Shown piece by piece: positions 26,163-33,687 of a stretch of DNA of 64,000 nucleotides; the first letter of the stretch is position 1, and each line of letters opens with the position of its first letter. The position numbers and the translations under genes are program-made. This stretch comes from Solirubrobacter deserti (GTDB lineage Bacteria; Actinomycetota; Thermoleophilia; Solirubrobacterales; Solirubrobacteraceae): positions 62,001 through 126,000 of the forward strand of contig NZ_JAPCID010000003.1 in assembly GCF_027587175.1 (NCBI RefSeq), read 5' to 3'. The notes under the pieces are model-generated. The model worked only from the letters and a program-made list of their open reading frames with translations, made no database searches and was not told where the DNA came from.

Positions 26163-27700
26163 AGCGGGCCTCGGTGCCAGGGGCCGGTGACGGCGCAGGT
26201 CATCCCCTCGACCGGCGCCTCGGTGAACTCCGCCCGGCCGAACAGGTTGAAGAACATCGTCCGCCCGCTCGGGCTGAACGAGACGCCCGCGAGCTCGGAG
26301 CCGTTGAGCACGTTGACCGCGAGCTCGAAGGCCTCGCCGCGTTGCGTGATCCCGATCAGGCGGTTGACGTTCTCGATGCCCGGCGCGAGCGGGTGCGTGT
26401 CCACGGTGGCCGAGGACGCGTCGTCCTCGCACGCGACCAGGCCGCCCCGCGGCGTGACGGTGAGGTTGTCCGGCGAGTCGAGCTCGGTCGCGGAGCTGGA
26501 CTCGTACACGAGCGTTAGGGTTCCGCCGCTGCGGTGATGGCCGGGCCGGTACGCCCAGACCTGCCCGAAGCCCTCGCGGTAGCCGTCGTCGTTGACGTCC
26601 CCGTTCTTGGCGTTGCCGCCGCTCGTGGAGACGAAGAAGATCGTGCTGTCGTCCTCCCAGCACCCCTCGAGGCGGTTGAACTTCGCGCCGCCCTTGGCCC
26701 AGCCCTGGTTGAAGGTGCTGCGCGGGTCGCCGACCGCCGCGAGCTCCGGATCGGGCTCGTCGATCCGCACCCAGCTCACCGGCAGCCGCATCCCGCGGCG
26801 CTGGCCTTCGCGCAGGTCGACGTTCGGGCGGCCGGCGATCGCCAGCATCTCGAGTGTCCCGCCGCGCGTCAGATCGTCGGGGTTGACCGGCGTATAGCGA
26901 TAGAACCCCGCGCCGACGCCCGAGCCCGGGTCCTCGGTCTCGTAGACGATGCCGGTGCGCTGATCGACGGCGGCGGCCTCGTGGCTGAACCGCCCGGCGG
27001 CCGTGATCGGGACGCCCGGTTCGAGCTCGTGCGCGTCGCGGTCGACCGGCGTCTGGAAGAGGTAGCCGTGGCGCTTGGCGAAGCGGGCCTCCGGGTCTGC
27101 AGAATCGGGTCCGCCGACCGTCTCCTCCCCCGTCAGCCAGTACCGCCGCCGGAAGGCAATCCCGCCCGCGCAGTTGACCGTCGTGCCATTGAGGCTCACG
27201 AAGTCCTGCACGAGCCGGCGGCGATGCTCGTCATAGACGAGGGTCGTCGTGCCGCCGTACGCCGTCGCGTCGTACGCCTGGCTGCGATCGCCGAGGAGGC
27301 CGCCCGGCGTGCCGGCCGGGTTGCGATCCTCGCTGTTGCGGACGAGACGGACGAGGTGATCGCCGTGGCCGTGCCCGTGGCCGTGGCCCGGGTGCCGGCG
27401 GTGCCTCGGGTTCGCGAACGAGCCCATGCCGTCCAGCGCGAGCGGCGTCGGGTACCCGTCCGACATCGTGCTGCCCGTGTGGCTGAACGTGACGTAGCTG
27501 AAGCCGGCCGGAAGCGCGAGCACCTCGACGCCCCGCTGATCCTTCGTTCGTCTCAGCGGCCCGTACGGCTGAGGGCGATGGCCGTGATTGGCTCTCGCGT
27601 TGGCGGCTGTGAGCCGTTCGAGCGCGCCCAGGCTCGCCAAACCGCCGCCCGCCGCGGCGGCGCGCGCCAGAAACGTCCGCCGATCAAGTCCTGTCTGCAT
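26159..27700 (-). CDS. PhoX-like (DUF839) phosphatase with Tat signal
   Basis: The protein is 513 residues. The N-terminus 'LDRRTFLARAAAAGGGLA' is a twin-arginine signal, so export is in the folded state. The body is a DUF839/PhoX beta-propeller: 'FGTNHLG'-type loops are absent, but 'NCAGGIAFRRRYWLTGEETVGG', 'AVDQRTGIVYETEDPGSGVGAGFYRY', 'LEGCWEDDSTIFFVSTSGG' and 'GLVACEDDASS' supply the acidic residues that bind Ca2+/Fe in PhoX. The likely role is extracellular phosphate release from organic esters. No Pho box was identified upstream. Confidence 0.85.
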   Translation of the reverse strand: MQTGLDRRTFLARAAAAGGGLASLGALERLTAANARANHGHRPQPYGPLRRTKDQRGVEVLALPAGFSYVTFSHTGSTMSDGYPTPLALDGMGSFANPRHRRHPGHGHGHGHGDHLVRLVRNSEDRNPAGTPGGLLGDRSQAYDATAYGGTTTLVYDEHRRRLVQDFVSLNGTTVNCAGGIAFRRRYWLTGEETVGGPDSADPEARFAKRHGYLFQTPVDRDAHELEPGVPITAAGRFSHEAAAVDQRTGIVYETEDPGSGVGAGFYRYTPVNPDDLTRGGTLEMLAIAGRPNVDLREGQRRGMRLPVSWVRIDEPDPELAAVGDPRSTFNQGWAKGGAKFNRLEGCWEDDSTIFFVSTSGGNAKNGDVNDDGYREGFGQVWAYRPGHHRSGGTLTLVYESSSATELDSPDNLTVTPRGGLVACEDDASSATVDTHPLAPGIENVNRLIGITQRGEAFELAVNVLNGSELAGVSFSPSGRTMFFNLFGRAEFTEAPVEGMTCAVTGPWHRGPL

Positions 27701-27799
27701 GTCTCTCCTCTCCCGCTTTGCAGGACTCGGGGGACACTACGCCTCTCGGAGAGGAAGAACTCCACGGTCAACGTCGGTTGCCGCCATCATGCGCGTTCT

Positions 27800-28627
27800 A
27801 TGACCTCGGTTGTCGGTGCGGGCGAGCGATTCGCCTCCGTGGGCGAAGTGGAGCTGTGCTACGAGACGTTCGGCTCACCGAGCGATCCGGCGCTGCTGCT
27901 GATCATGGGCATGGGGTTCCAGCTCGTGCACTGGCCGGATGCGTTCTGCGCCTCGCTGGCCGGCCACGGGTTCTTCGTGGTCCGCTTCGACAACCGCGAT
28001 GCGGGGCGCTCGACGCACGTGGACGCGCCGTACGGGCTGGAGGACATGGCCGACGACGCCGTCGGCCTCCTCGACGCGCTGGGCGTCAGCGCCGCGCACG
28101 TGGCCGGCGCCTCGTTGGGCGCGATGATCGCGCAGGTCGTCGCCGTGCGGCATCCGTCGCGCGTGCTGTCTCTGGCGTCGCTGATGTCCACGACCGGCGC
28201 GCGCGGCGTCGGCCGCACGTCACCGCGCGTCTTCCTGGCCGCGCTGCGCCGCTCTCGCGATGCGGGCGAGCGGCGCGTGCGGATGTTCTCCGTGATCGGC
28301 TCGACCAGGTTCGAGCAGGACGTCGACTGGATCCGCCGCGTCTCGCGAGTGGCAGCTGCGCGCGATCCGCAGGGTCGCGCGGGGCGGCGCCGTCAGCACC
28401 GCGCCGTTCGCCGCGCCGGCGATCGGACGGGCTCGCTGCGCGCCATTTCGTGCCCGACGGTCGTCATCCACGGATCCGCGGACGTCATGTGCGCGCCGAG
28501 CGGCGGCCGCGCGACCGCCGACGCCATCCCGGGCGCTCGGTTCGAGCTGATCGACGGACTCGGCCACGACCTCCCGCCGGGAGCGTGGCCGCGGATCATC
28601 GAGGCGATCGTCGCGAACGCTCGTTAG
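27800..28627 (+). CDS. Alpha/beta hydrolase
   Basis: The protein is 275 residues from the ATG at 27,800. 'ALLLIMGMGFQLVHWPD' is the oxyanion region, 'FFVVRFDNRDAGRST' follows, the nucleophile elbow is 'VAGASLGAMIAQ', the acid is in 'VIHGSADVMCAP' and the His in 'GLGHDLPPG'. A segment near residues 185-215 is unusually Arg-rich (RAGRRRQHRAVRRAGDRT) where relatives are more hydrophobic, but the frame is intact. It is divergent from phoX. The substrate is unknown. Confidence 0.85.
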   Translation: MTSVVGAGERFASVGEVELCYETFGSPSDPALLLIMGMGFQLVHWPDAFCASLAGHGFFVVRFDNRDAGRSTHVDAPYGLEDMADDAVGLLDALGVSAAHVAGASLGAMIAQVVAVRHPSRVLSLASLMSTTGARGVGRTSPRVFLAALRRSRDAGERRVRMFSVIGSTRFEQDVDWIRRVSRVAAARDPQGRAGRRRQHRAVRRAGDRTGSLRAISCPTVVIHGSADVMCAPSGGRATADAIPGARFELIDGLGHDLPPGAWPRIIEAIVANAR

Positions 28628-28868
28628 CCGCGGCGCGCGCGGCCTTCGCAGCCAGCTTCCCGAGCCGGCGCGCCTCGAGCTTCGTGAGGTTTCTCGGGCG
28701 CCCCTTCGACTTCGTGACGAGCTTGCGCGCCTCTTCGCGCTCCTGTGGCGTGAGCGCCGTCCAGCCGGCCTGCAGCATGAGGAAGACCGTCGTCGCCTGC
28801 TTGCGAAACTCCGGCCACGGGACGTTGCGGACGGTCGCCGGGAGGCGGCGCTTGGACGGCTCGGCCAT
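28596..28868 (-). CDS. Small basic hypothetical protein (90 residues)
   Basis: The sequence 'MAEPSKRRLPATVRNVP', 'ALTPQEREEARKLVTKSKGRPRNLTKLEARRLGKLAAKAARAA' (region) is strongly basic and helical, as in small nucleic-acid-associated proteins. Its 3' end overlaps the convergent hydrolase by 32 nt. It is the last chromosomal gene before the element's left attachment site. Function unknown. Confidence 0.6.
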   Translation of the reverse strand: MAEPSKRRLPATVRNVPWPEFRKQATTVFLMLQAGWTALTPQEREEARKLVTKSKGRPRNLTKLEARRLGKLAAKAARAAANERSRRSPR

Positions 28869-29010
28869 TCCCTCGAGGGTACCGGCGCACGATCCTGACG
28901 AGCGAAAGACCGGCGCGCTTTGAGCACCGCCTTCGGCACTCCGGCGGCGCTGGCGGTGGGACGTTGGCGTGGGCGCGCTGACGGCCCGCGATTCAGGGAC
29001 GAGCGAAGGC

Positions 29011-29056
29011 CAGAGCCCTCTGCCGGACTCGAACCGGCGACCCCTTCCTTACCATG
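29011..29056. repeat. Left attachment site (46-bp tRNA-Thr fragment)
   Basis: These 46 bases are identical to 50,759-50,804 and contain only the 3' half of tRNA-Thr from the anticodon loop onward. Sequence identity stops sharply at both ends. This is the att copy generated by integration. Confidence 0.95.
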
Positions 29057-29246
29057 CTGGCCTGGATCGACTTGGCGTCCGGCGTCGAGGTGCGTCTTGC
29101 CTGCAAACGCGGGGTTTTCGCCTTGACCGGGTAAGCGGTCGGTTGCGTCCGTTCCGCACATGTGTGTCATGGGTGCGGGACGCTGGTCGAGATCTCTTTG
29201 TTCCCCGGGCCGGCTCGGCGGGCTTAAGGGATGTGCGGGTGATCTC
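29057..29246 (+). other. Left-end leader of the ICE, no gene seen
   Basis: Together with 28,869-29,010 outside the element this gives a 378-nt stretch without a convincing gene. It holds the left att site, a TTGACC hexamer at 29,123 inside a small inverted repeat (GACCG..CGGTC), and no clear -10. It probably contains the promoter of the transfer operon and the left integrase arm sites, but I cannot assign them. Confidence 0.4.
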
Positions 29247-29420
29247 GTGAGGGCGACCGAGCTGCGGGTCGCGTTGATCGTACGCGAGTGCGCCGGCCGC
29301 TTCGAGGCCGAGGTGGAGGGCTACCCGTTGCTGCGCGAGTCGGGGCGCACGCCGTGGGAAGCGGTGAACCGTCTGGTGGGTGCGCATCGGGCGCTGCTGG
29401 AGCGGCGGTGGTCGGCATGA
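29247..29420 (+). CDS. HicB-like small protein (57 residues)
   Basis: From a GTG at 29,247 the product reads 'MRATELRVALIVRECAGRFEA', then 'ESGRTPWEAVNRLVGAHRALLE', a shortened HicB-type antitoxin fold (beta-strand pair, then 'G.TP.EA...L' helix) without a DNA-binding tail or a toxin partner. Its stop overlaps the next ATG (ATGA). Being first in the transfer operon, it may be a regulator. The family assignment is weak. Confidence 0.45.
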   Translation: MRATELRVALIVRECAGRFEAEVEGYPLLRESGRTPWEAVNRLVGAHRALLERRWSA

Positions 29421-29581
29421 GGGCCGATGTTGTCAGAGTCAAAACTTCCTGCTCAGAGGATGTTTCTGAGTTGTTGCGAATCAGCCCGGCGAAGGTCGAT
29501 GACATCCGGCCCAGGTGCAACGGTCGGGTTCGTCGTCTGTCGATCGACGGGGAGGTGTGGCTGTGGCCCACCTGCGAGTAG
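29417..29581 (+). CDS. Hypothetical 54-residue protein
   Basis: The ATG at 29,417 overlaps the upstream stop. The product contains 'VSELLRISPAKVDDIRPRCNG' and 'RRLSIDGEVWLWPTC', which suggests a small winged-helix or excisionase-like unit. It overlaps the start of the TcpC-like gene by 19 nt, so translation is likely coupled. Function unknown. Confidence 0.45.
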   Translation: MRADVVRVKTSCSEDVSELLRISPAKVDDIRPRCNGRVRRLSIDGEVWLWPTCE

Positions 29582-30459
29582 GCGCGGTCTCGCGCGGTCC
29601 GCGTCGCGGTGTTGTGCGGACTCCTGGCGGGCTGGTCAAACGGCTCGGACGGGCGGTGTTGTGGCTGCTCGTGCTGGTGCTGTTGCTGCGTGGCGTGGCG
29701 AGCGTGATGGAGCCGCGCAGGCCGGGCGCCGTCGCCGCGACGGCTAAGCCCGCGGTTGCATCGTGGCCGGACGACGAGGTCCGGGCGTTCGCGTCGGATT
29801 TCGCGCGTGCGTATCTGACGTACAACGCGAAGGACCCGGAGGCGTCTGAGTCGGCGATCCGGGCGTTCGTGGGGCCGGAGCTGGCGAGCTCGGTCGTGCC
29901 GGAGTACGGCGAGGATGCGCCGCGGCGGGCGGTCGGGTCGGTTTCGGTGGCGCGCGTGCTCCGGGTCGATGACTCGCGGGCGTTGGTGACGGTGGCGGCC
30001 GCGGCGACCGGCGGTACGCGATATCTGACGGTTCCGGTGGCGCGGGATGCGCGCGGCGGTCTGGTGGTCTCGGATCTGCCGTCGCTGGCGGCGCCGCCCA
30101 CGTTGGCGTCGGCGCCGCAGATGTCGGGCGAGTCGCTGCCGGCGAGTGAGCGCGCGCCGATCGAGGACGTGGTCTCGAGGTTCCTGACGGCCTACCTCGC
30201 CGGTGATGCGGGGGAGCTGTCGTTTTTCACGCCGACCGGCGTGCGGATCGGTGCGCTCGCGGCCGAGCACGAGCTGGTCGACGTGACGTCGTTGGCCTTG
30301 GTGGCGCCCGCGCAGGGACGCGTGCGCGAGGTGATGGCGACCGTCCGCGCCAAGGACGCGGCGACGGGCGCGACCTACGGGCTGCGCTACCGGCTGCAGC
30401 TCGTTCGCGAAGACCGCTGGCTGGTCGCGGCGGTCAATTCTTCGAAGAAGGCGGGATGA
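29563..30459 (+). CDS. TcpC/VirB8-like conjugation channel protein
   Basis: The protein is 298 residues. I chose the GTG at 29,563 because GGGGAGG ends about 7 nt upstream. A basic N-terminus and one membrane helix ('AVLWLLVLVLLLRGVASVM', about 31-50) precede two NTF2-like modules (about 70-165 and 190-290), the tandem arrangement of TcpC from clostridial and Tn916-type elements. TcpC anchors the transfer channel at the membrane and is VirB8-like. It is the first recognisable gene of the transfer operon, overlapping the next by 4 nt. Confidence 0.78.
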   Translation: MAHLRVGAVSRGPRRGVVRTPGGLVKRLGRAVLWLLVLVLLLRGVASVMEPRRPGAVAATAKPAVASWPDDEVRAFASDFARAYLTYNAKDPEASESAIRAFVGPELASSVVPEYGEDAPRRAVGSVSVARVLRVDDSRALVTVAAAATGGTRYLTVPVARDARGGLVVSDLPSLAAPPTLASAPQMSGESLPASERAPIEDVVSRFLTAYLAGDAGELSFFTPTGVRIGALAAEHELVDVTSLALVAPAQGRVREVMATVRAKDAATGATYGLRYRLQLVREDRWLVAAVNSSKKAG

Positions 30460-30764
30460 GAACGATGCGCAAGTTGATGACGGGCGCGGCGGTGACCGCG
30501 TGCGCTTGGTCGGTGGCGGCCTCGGCCTATGCCCAGGGCGACGGCGAGAAGGTCGGCGAGAACATCGGCAACCTGCTCGGCGGCTGGGCCCAGAGCCTGT
30601 ACGTCGGCATCGCCGCTGTCGTGGCGCTGATGTTCCTGCTGAACCGGCGGTTCGCGGACTTGGCGGTCTTCATGGTCGCGGCGCTGATCGTGGGCGGCTT
30701 CGTGATGGCCCCGAACGATGTTGCCGGCACGGTCCAGGACATCTGGAAGACGATCACGGGCTGA
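30456..30764 (+). CDS. TcpD-like small membrane protein of the transfer channel
   Basis: The protein is 102 residues. A signal-like N-terminus (MRKLMTGAAVTACAWSVAASAYA) is followed by 'VGENIGNLLGGWAQSLYVGIA' and two membrane segments (about 48-66 and 70-88). Position between TcpC and TcpE and the two-helix form match TcpD/VirB2-like components of Gram-positive ICEs. Overlaps of 4 nt upstream and 1 nt downstream show tight coupling. Confidence 0.65.
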   Translation: MRTMRKLMTGAAVTACAWSVAASAYAQGDGEKVGENIGNLLGGWAQSLYVGIAAVVALMFLLNRRFADLAVFMVAALIVGGFVMAPNDVAGTVQDIWKTITG

Positions 30765-31279
30765 TGTCCGAGCGGTTCGTCATCCGCTCCTACCGGCGCG
30801 TGTTCGAGGTCGACCGGCGCATCTACCGCGTAGACCGCTGGGCGCTTCCCGTGCCCGGCGGCGTGCCGCTGCGGGCGGTCGGCTACTTCGCCGCGACGGT
30901 GCTGCTGGTCGTGCTGCTCGGCGACCTGCTGGCGTTCCTGTCGCCGCCGCTGCGCTACGTGGTGCTGCCGCTCGCGGTCGCGGTGCTCGGCGTCCAGGCC
31001 GCGCCGGATGGACGAACCGCTCATCGCTTCGCCTGGGACTGGCTGCGTTGTCGTGTGCGGGCGCATCGCCGCTCCGCCGGCCGTGTCGTGCCGCTCGACG
31101 GTGAGCCGGTGCGCTGGGACGGCGAGCTGGCGGTGCGCTGGGACGCTGACGCTCCCGCCCTGCATCCTGCGCGCGTGGTGGGGCCGGCGCGCGTGACGTT
31201 CAACGTGCCCACGACGCTCGGCGAGCCGGGCGGCGCCGTCGTGTTGTGCGCGCGGACTGAGATGGAGATCCGGCCATGA
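30764..31279 (+). CDS. TcpE family conjugal transfer protein
   Basis: The protein is 171 residues; its ATG shares a base with the upstream TGA. 'RSYRRVFEVDRRIYRVDRWALPVPGGVPLRAVGYF' is the N-terminal TcpE/PrgI-like pattern. Two adjacent membrane helices (about 43-75) follow, then 'APDGRTAHRFAWDWLRCRVR' and a C-terminal beta region. TcpE is a small membrane subunit working with the VirB4 ATPase next door. Confidence 0.8.
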   Translation: MSERFVIRSYRRVFEVDRRIYRVDRWALPVPGGVPLRAVGYFAATVLLVVLLGDLLAFLSPPLRYVVLPLAVAVLGVQAAPDGRTAHRFAWDWLRCRVRAHRRSAGRVVPLDGEPVRWDGELAVRWDADAPALHPARVVGPARVTFNVPTTLGEPGGAVVLCARTEMEIRP

Positions 31280-33687
31280 CGCGCTTCCCGCTGCGCTACG
31301 CGCATCAGAACATCCTCGTCGGCCAGGGTGACGCGCGGGCCGCGCTGTTTCGCGTGGACACGGTCTCGTATCCGTTCCTGGCGGTCGCGGACAAGCGCGA
31401 GTGGCTGCGGCGGCCGGCGCGGTTCGCGTTCGCGGTCGAGGCCGACTTCTCGCTGTGGCGGGTGTGCCGCGCCTATCCGGCCGCCGGCTACGCCGATCAG
31501 GCGATGGCGCTGCTCGACGAGCGCGGGCAGTCCGCGGCGGCGTGGCGCGCATACCTGAACGGGCACGAGGCGCACCTGCGCGAGCTGCGCTCGTTCACGC
31601 CCGAGGTCTACCTAGCGGTGTCCCTGCCGTCACAACGCTCGGCCGGTGTCGACCGGATGCGCCGGCGGATCGAGGGCCTGTTCGGCGTCGAGCATCCGGT
31701 ACCGATCCCGGCGTCAGACATCGACGCCCTGGTCGCCGCCGAGGAACGCGCCTTCCGCCGCGCCGAAGCGGCACTGCCCGTGCGCCGCGCCACGACGCGC
31801 GAGCTGCAGTGGCTGCTGCGCCGCGCCGCGAGCCGTGGCGTCGCCGAGCCCGCACTCGATGACCACTGGGAGCCGAGCGCGCTGATCGTTGAGACCGCGT
31901 ACGGCCAACCGGCCTACGAGCCGCTCGGCACCGACATCGTGCGTCACTGCAACGCGCCGGTGTTCGAGCAGGACCGCGCCCTGGTGGTTGACGCCGAAGC
32001 GGGCCGCACGCATCAGGCGATGCTCGGGATGGGCGCCTTGCCTGAGGAGTCCGAGTTTCCGGGCGGCGCGGAGCTGCTGTTCTCGCCGCTGGAGGCGCTG
32101 CCGTTCCCGGTCGACGTGGTGCTGCACGCGCGCTGGCTGGGCAACCGGGAGGCGATCTCGCGTGTGCGCCGGCGGATCGTCGACGCCGACGTGGCCTTCT
32201 CTGAGCAGCTGCAGTCCACGCACGGGCCGCTGTCGTACGTGGCCGAGGAGAACCGGGCGCTCGCGCGGGAGCTGGACGCCTACCTGCAGTCGCATGAGCG
32301 GCCGCCGCTGCTCAACGTCGCGATCTCGCTCGCGGTCGGCGCACCGTCGGAGGGGGAGCTGGAGCAGCGCGTCGAGGCACTCGTGCACCGATACGGCACC
32401 GTCGCGCTGCATCGCCCGCTCGGGCTGCAGCCCGCGCTGTTTCTCGATCACCTGCCACGCGCCGATGGCGGCACCGTGCGTGACTACGCCGACGTGCTGA
32501 CGATCGAACAGTTCGGCGCGTTGATGCCGATCGGCACCCACCAGGCCGGCTCCGAGCGCGGCGTGCTGATCGGCCGCACGCTCGCCGGCGGCGCACGACC
32601 TGTCCGCTTTGATGTGACCGAGGCGTCTCGCGCCGGACGGCCGCCGTCGATCCTGCTCGCCGGGACACTTGGGTCCGGGAAGACGATCGCGGCCGAGCTG
32701 CTCGCCTTCCAGGCCGAGCGTCGCGGCTCGCTGGTGGTCGACGTCGATCCCAAGCCCGACCACAACCTCGAAGGCCTGCCGGAGCTCGACGGTCGTGTCC
32801 ATGTGATCGAGCTTTCCGGGGATGACCGCTACCGCGGGCTGCTGGACCCGCTGTCCGTCGCGCCCGAGTCGCTGCGCGAGGACCTCGCGAGCTCCTACCT
32901 GGTCGATCTGCTGCCGCAGTCCCCACCGGCGTGGGAGACGCAGGTCCGCAAGGCCGTCCGCCAGGCGATCGAGTCGCCGGCTCCAAGCTGCCTGCGGGTG
33001 CTGGAGCTGCTGCTCGCTTCATCGGACTCCGATGCCCGGGCGGCCGGTGAGGCGCTGAGCGTGTGGGCCGACTCGGGCGTCGCCCGCCTCGGCTTCGGCG
33101 ACGGTGATCGCGCCCGGGTCGCCGCGCAGCGTCCGGTGACGACAATCAAAGCCCGCGGCCTCTCGCTCCCCGCTCCCGGGATCGCCCGCGGCGACTACGA
33201 CCAGGCCGAGCGGCTCGGCGTCGCGACCCTGAAGCTGATCGCCGCCTACGCGATGCGGCTCGTGGCCGGCGACCGCTCGGTGCACAAGGTCGTGCTCTTC
33301 GACGAGGCCTGGTTCCTGCTCGCGTCCCGCGACGGCCGGCGCCTGATCGACCGGCTCAACCGGCTCGGTCGCGCGGAGAACGCGACGCTGATCCTCGCCA
33401 CCCAGCAGCTCACCGACGTCGGCGAGATCGAGAACCTGATCGGCACGCGGTTCATCTTCGGCCAGGAGACCGCGGCCGAAGCGCGCCGCGCGCTGGAGCT
33501 GCTCGGGCTCGATCCCGAGGATCGCGCGCTGGTCGAGCGCGTCCGTTCCTACCGGCGCGGGCGGTGCCTGATGCGCGACATCGACGATCGCGTCGCCGAG
33601 CTGCAGATCGAGACCGTGCACGAGCACCTGCTGCGGATCCTGGACACCTCCCCAGGCGCCCGCCCGGTCCTGGAGGCCGCGGCATGA
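31276..33687 (+). CDS. VirB4-like conjugation ATPase (TcpF type)
   Basis: The protein is 803 residues. The N-terminal half is the VirB4/TraC-like module. The C-terminal AAA_10-type domain has Walker A 'GTLGSGKT' (463-470), 'VVDVDPKPDHN' just after it, Walker B 'VVLFDEAW' (D676/E677) and the 'ILATQQLTDVGEIENLIGTRFIFGQE' sensor region. VirB4 ATPases energise assembly of the transfer channel at the cytoplasmic membrane. It overlaps both neighbours by 4 nt, so the transfer genes form one unit. Confidence 0.93.
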   Translation: MTRFPLRYAHQNILVGQGDARAALFRVDTVSYPFLAVADKREWLRRPARFAFAVEADFSLWRVCRAYPAAGYADQAMALLDERGQSAAAWRAYLNGHEAHLRELRSFTPEVYLAVSLPSQRSAGVDRMRRRIEGLFGVEHPVPIPASDIDALVAAEERAFRRAEAALPVRRATTRELQWLLRRAASRGVAEPALDDHWEPSALIVETAYGQPAYEPLGTDIVRHCNAPVFEQDRALVVDAEAGRTHQAMLGMGALPEESEFPGGAELLFSPLEALPFPVDVVLHARWLGNREAISRVRRRIVDADVAFSEQLQSTHGPLSYVAEENRALARELDAYLQSHERPPLLNVAISLAVGAPSEGELEQRVEALVHRYGTVALHRPLGLQPALFLDHLPRADGGTVRDYADVLTIEQFGALMPIGTHQAGSERGVLIGRTLAGGARPVRFDVTEASRAGRPPSILLAGTLGSGKTIAAELLAFQAERRGSLVVDVDPKPDHNLEGLPELDGRVHVIELSGDDRYRGLLDPLSVAPESLREDLASSYLVDLLPQSPPAWETQVRKAVRQAIESPAPSCLRVLELLLASSDSDARAAGEALSVWADSGVARLGFGDGDRARVAAQRPVTTIKARGLSLPAPGIARGDYDQAERLGVATLKLIAAYAMRLVAGDRSVHKVVLFDEAWFLLASRDGRRLIDRLNRLGRAENATLILATQQLTDVGEIENLIGTRFIFGQETAAEARRALELLGLDPEDRALVERVRSYRRGRCLMRDIDDRVAELQIETVHEHLLRILDTSPGARPVLEAAA

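Noticed and set aside
27800-28627. Possible frameshift in the alpha/beta hydrolase near codons 185-215
   Set aside because: The Arg-rich stretch still aligns in frame with the family pattern (RQ....GDRT), and both flanks are intact, so simple divergence explains it.
29011-29056. A second tRNA-Thr gene
   Set aside because: Only the 3' part from the anticodon loop onward is present; no acceptor 5' strand or D-arm follows. It is the integration-generated att copy.
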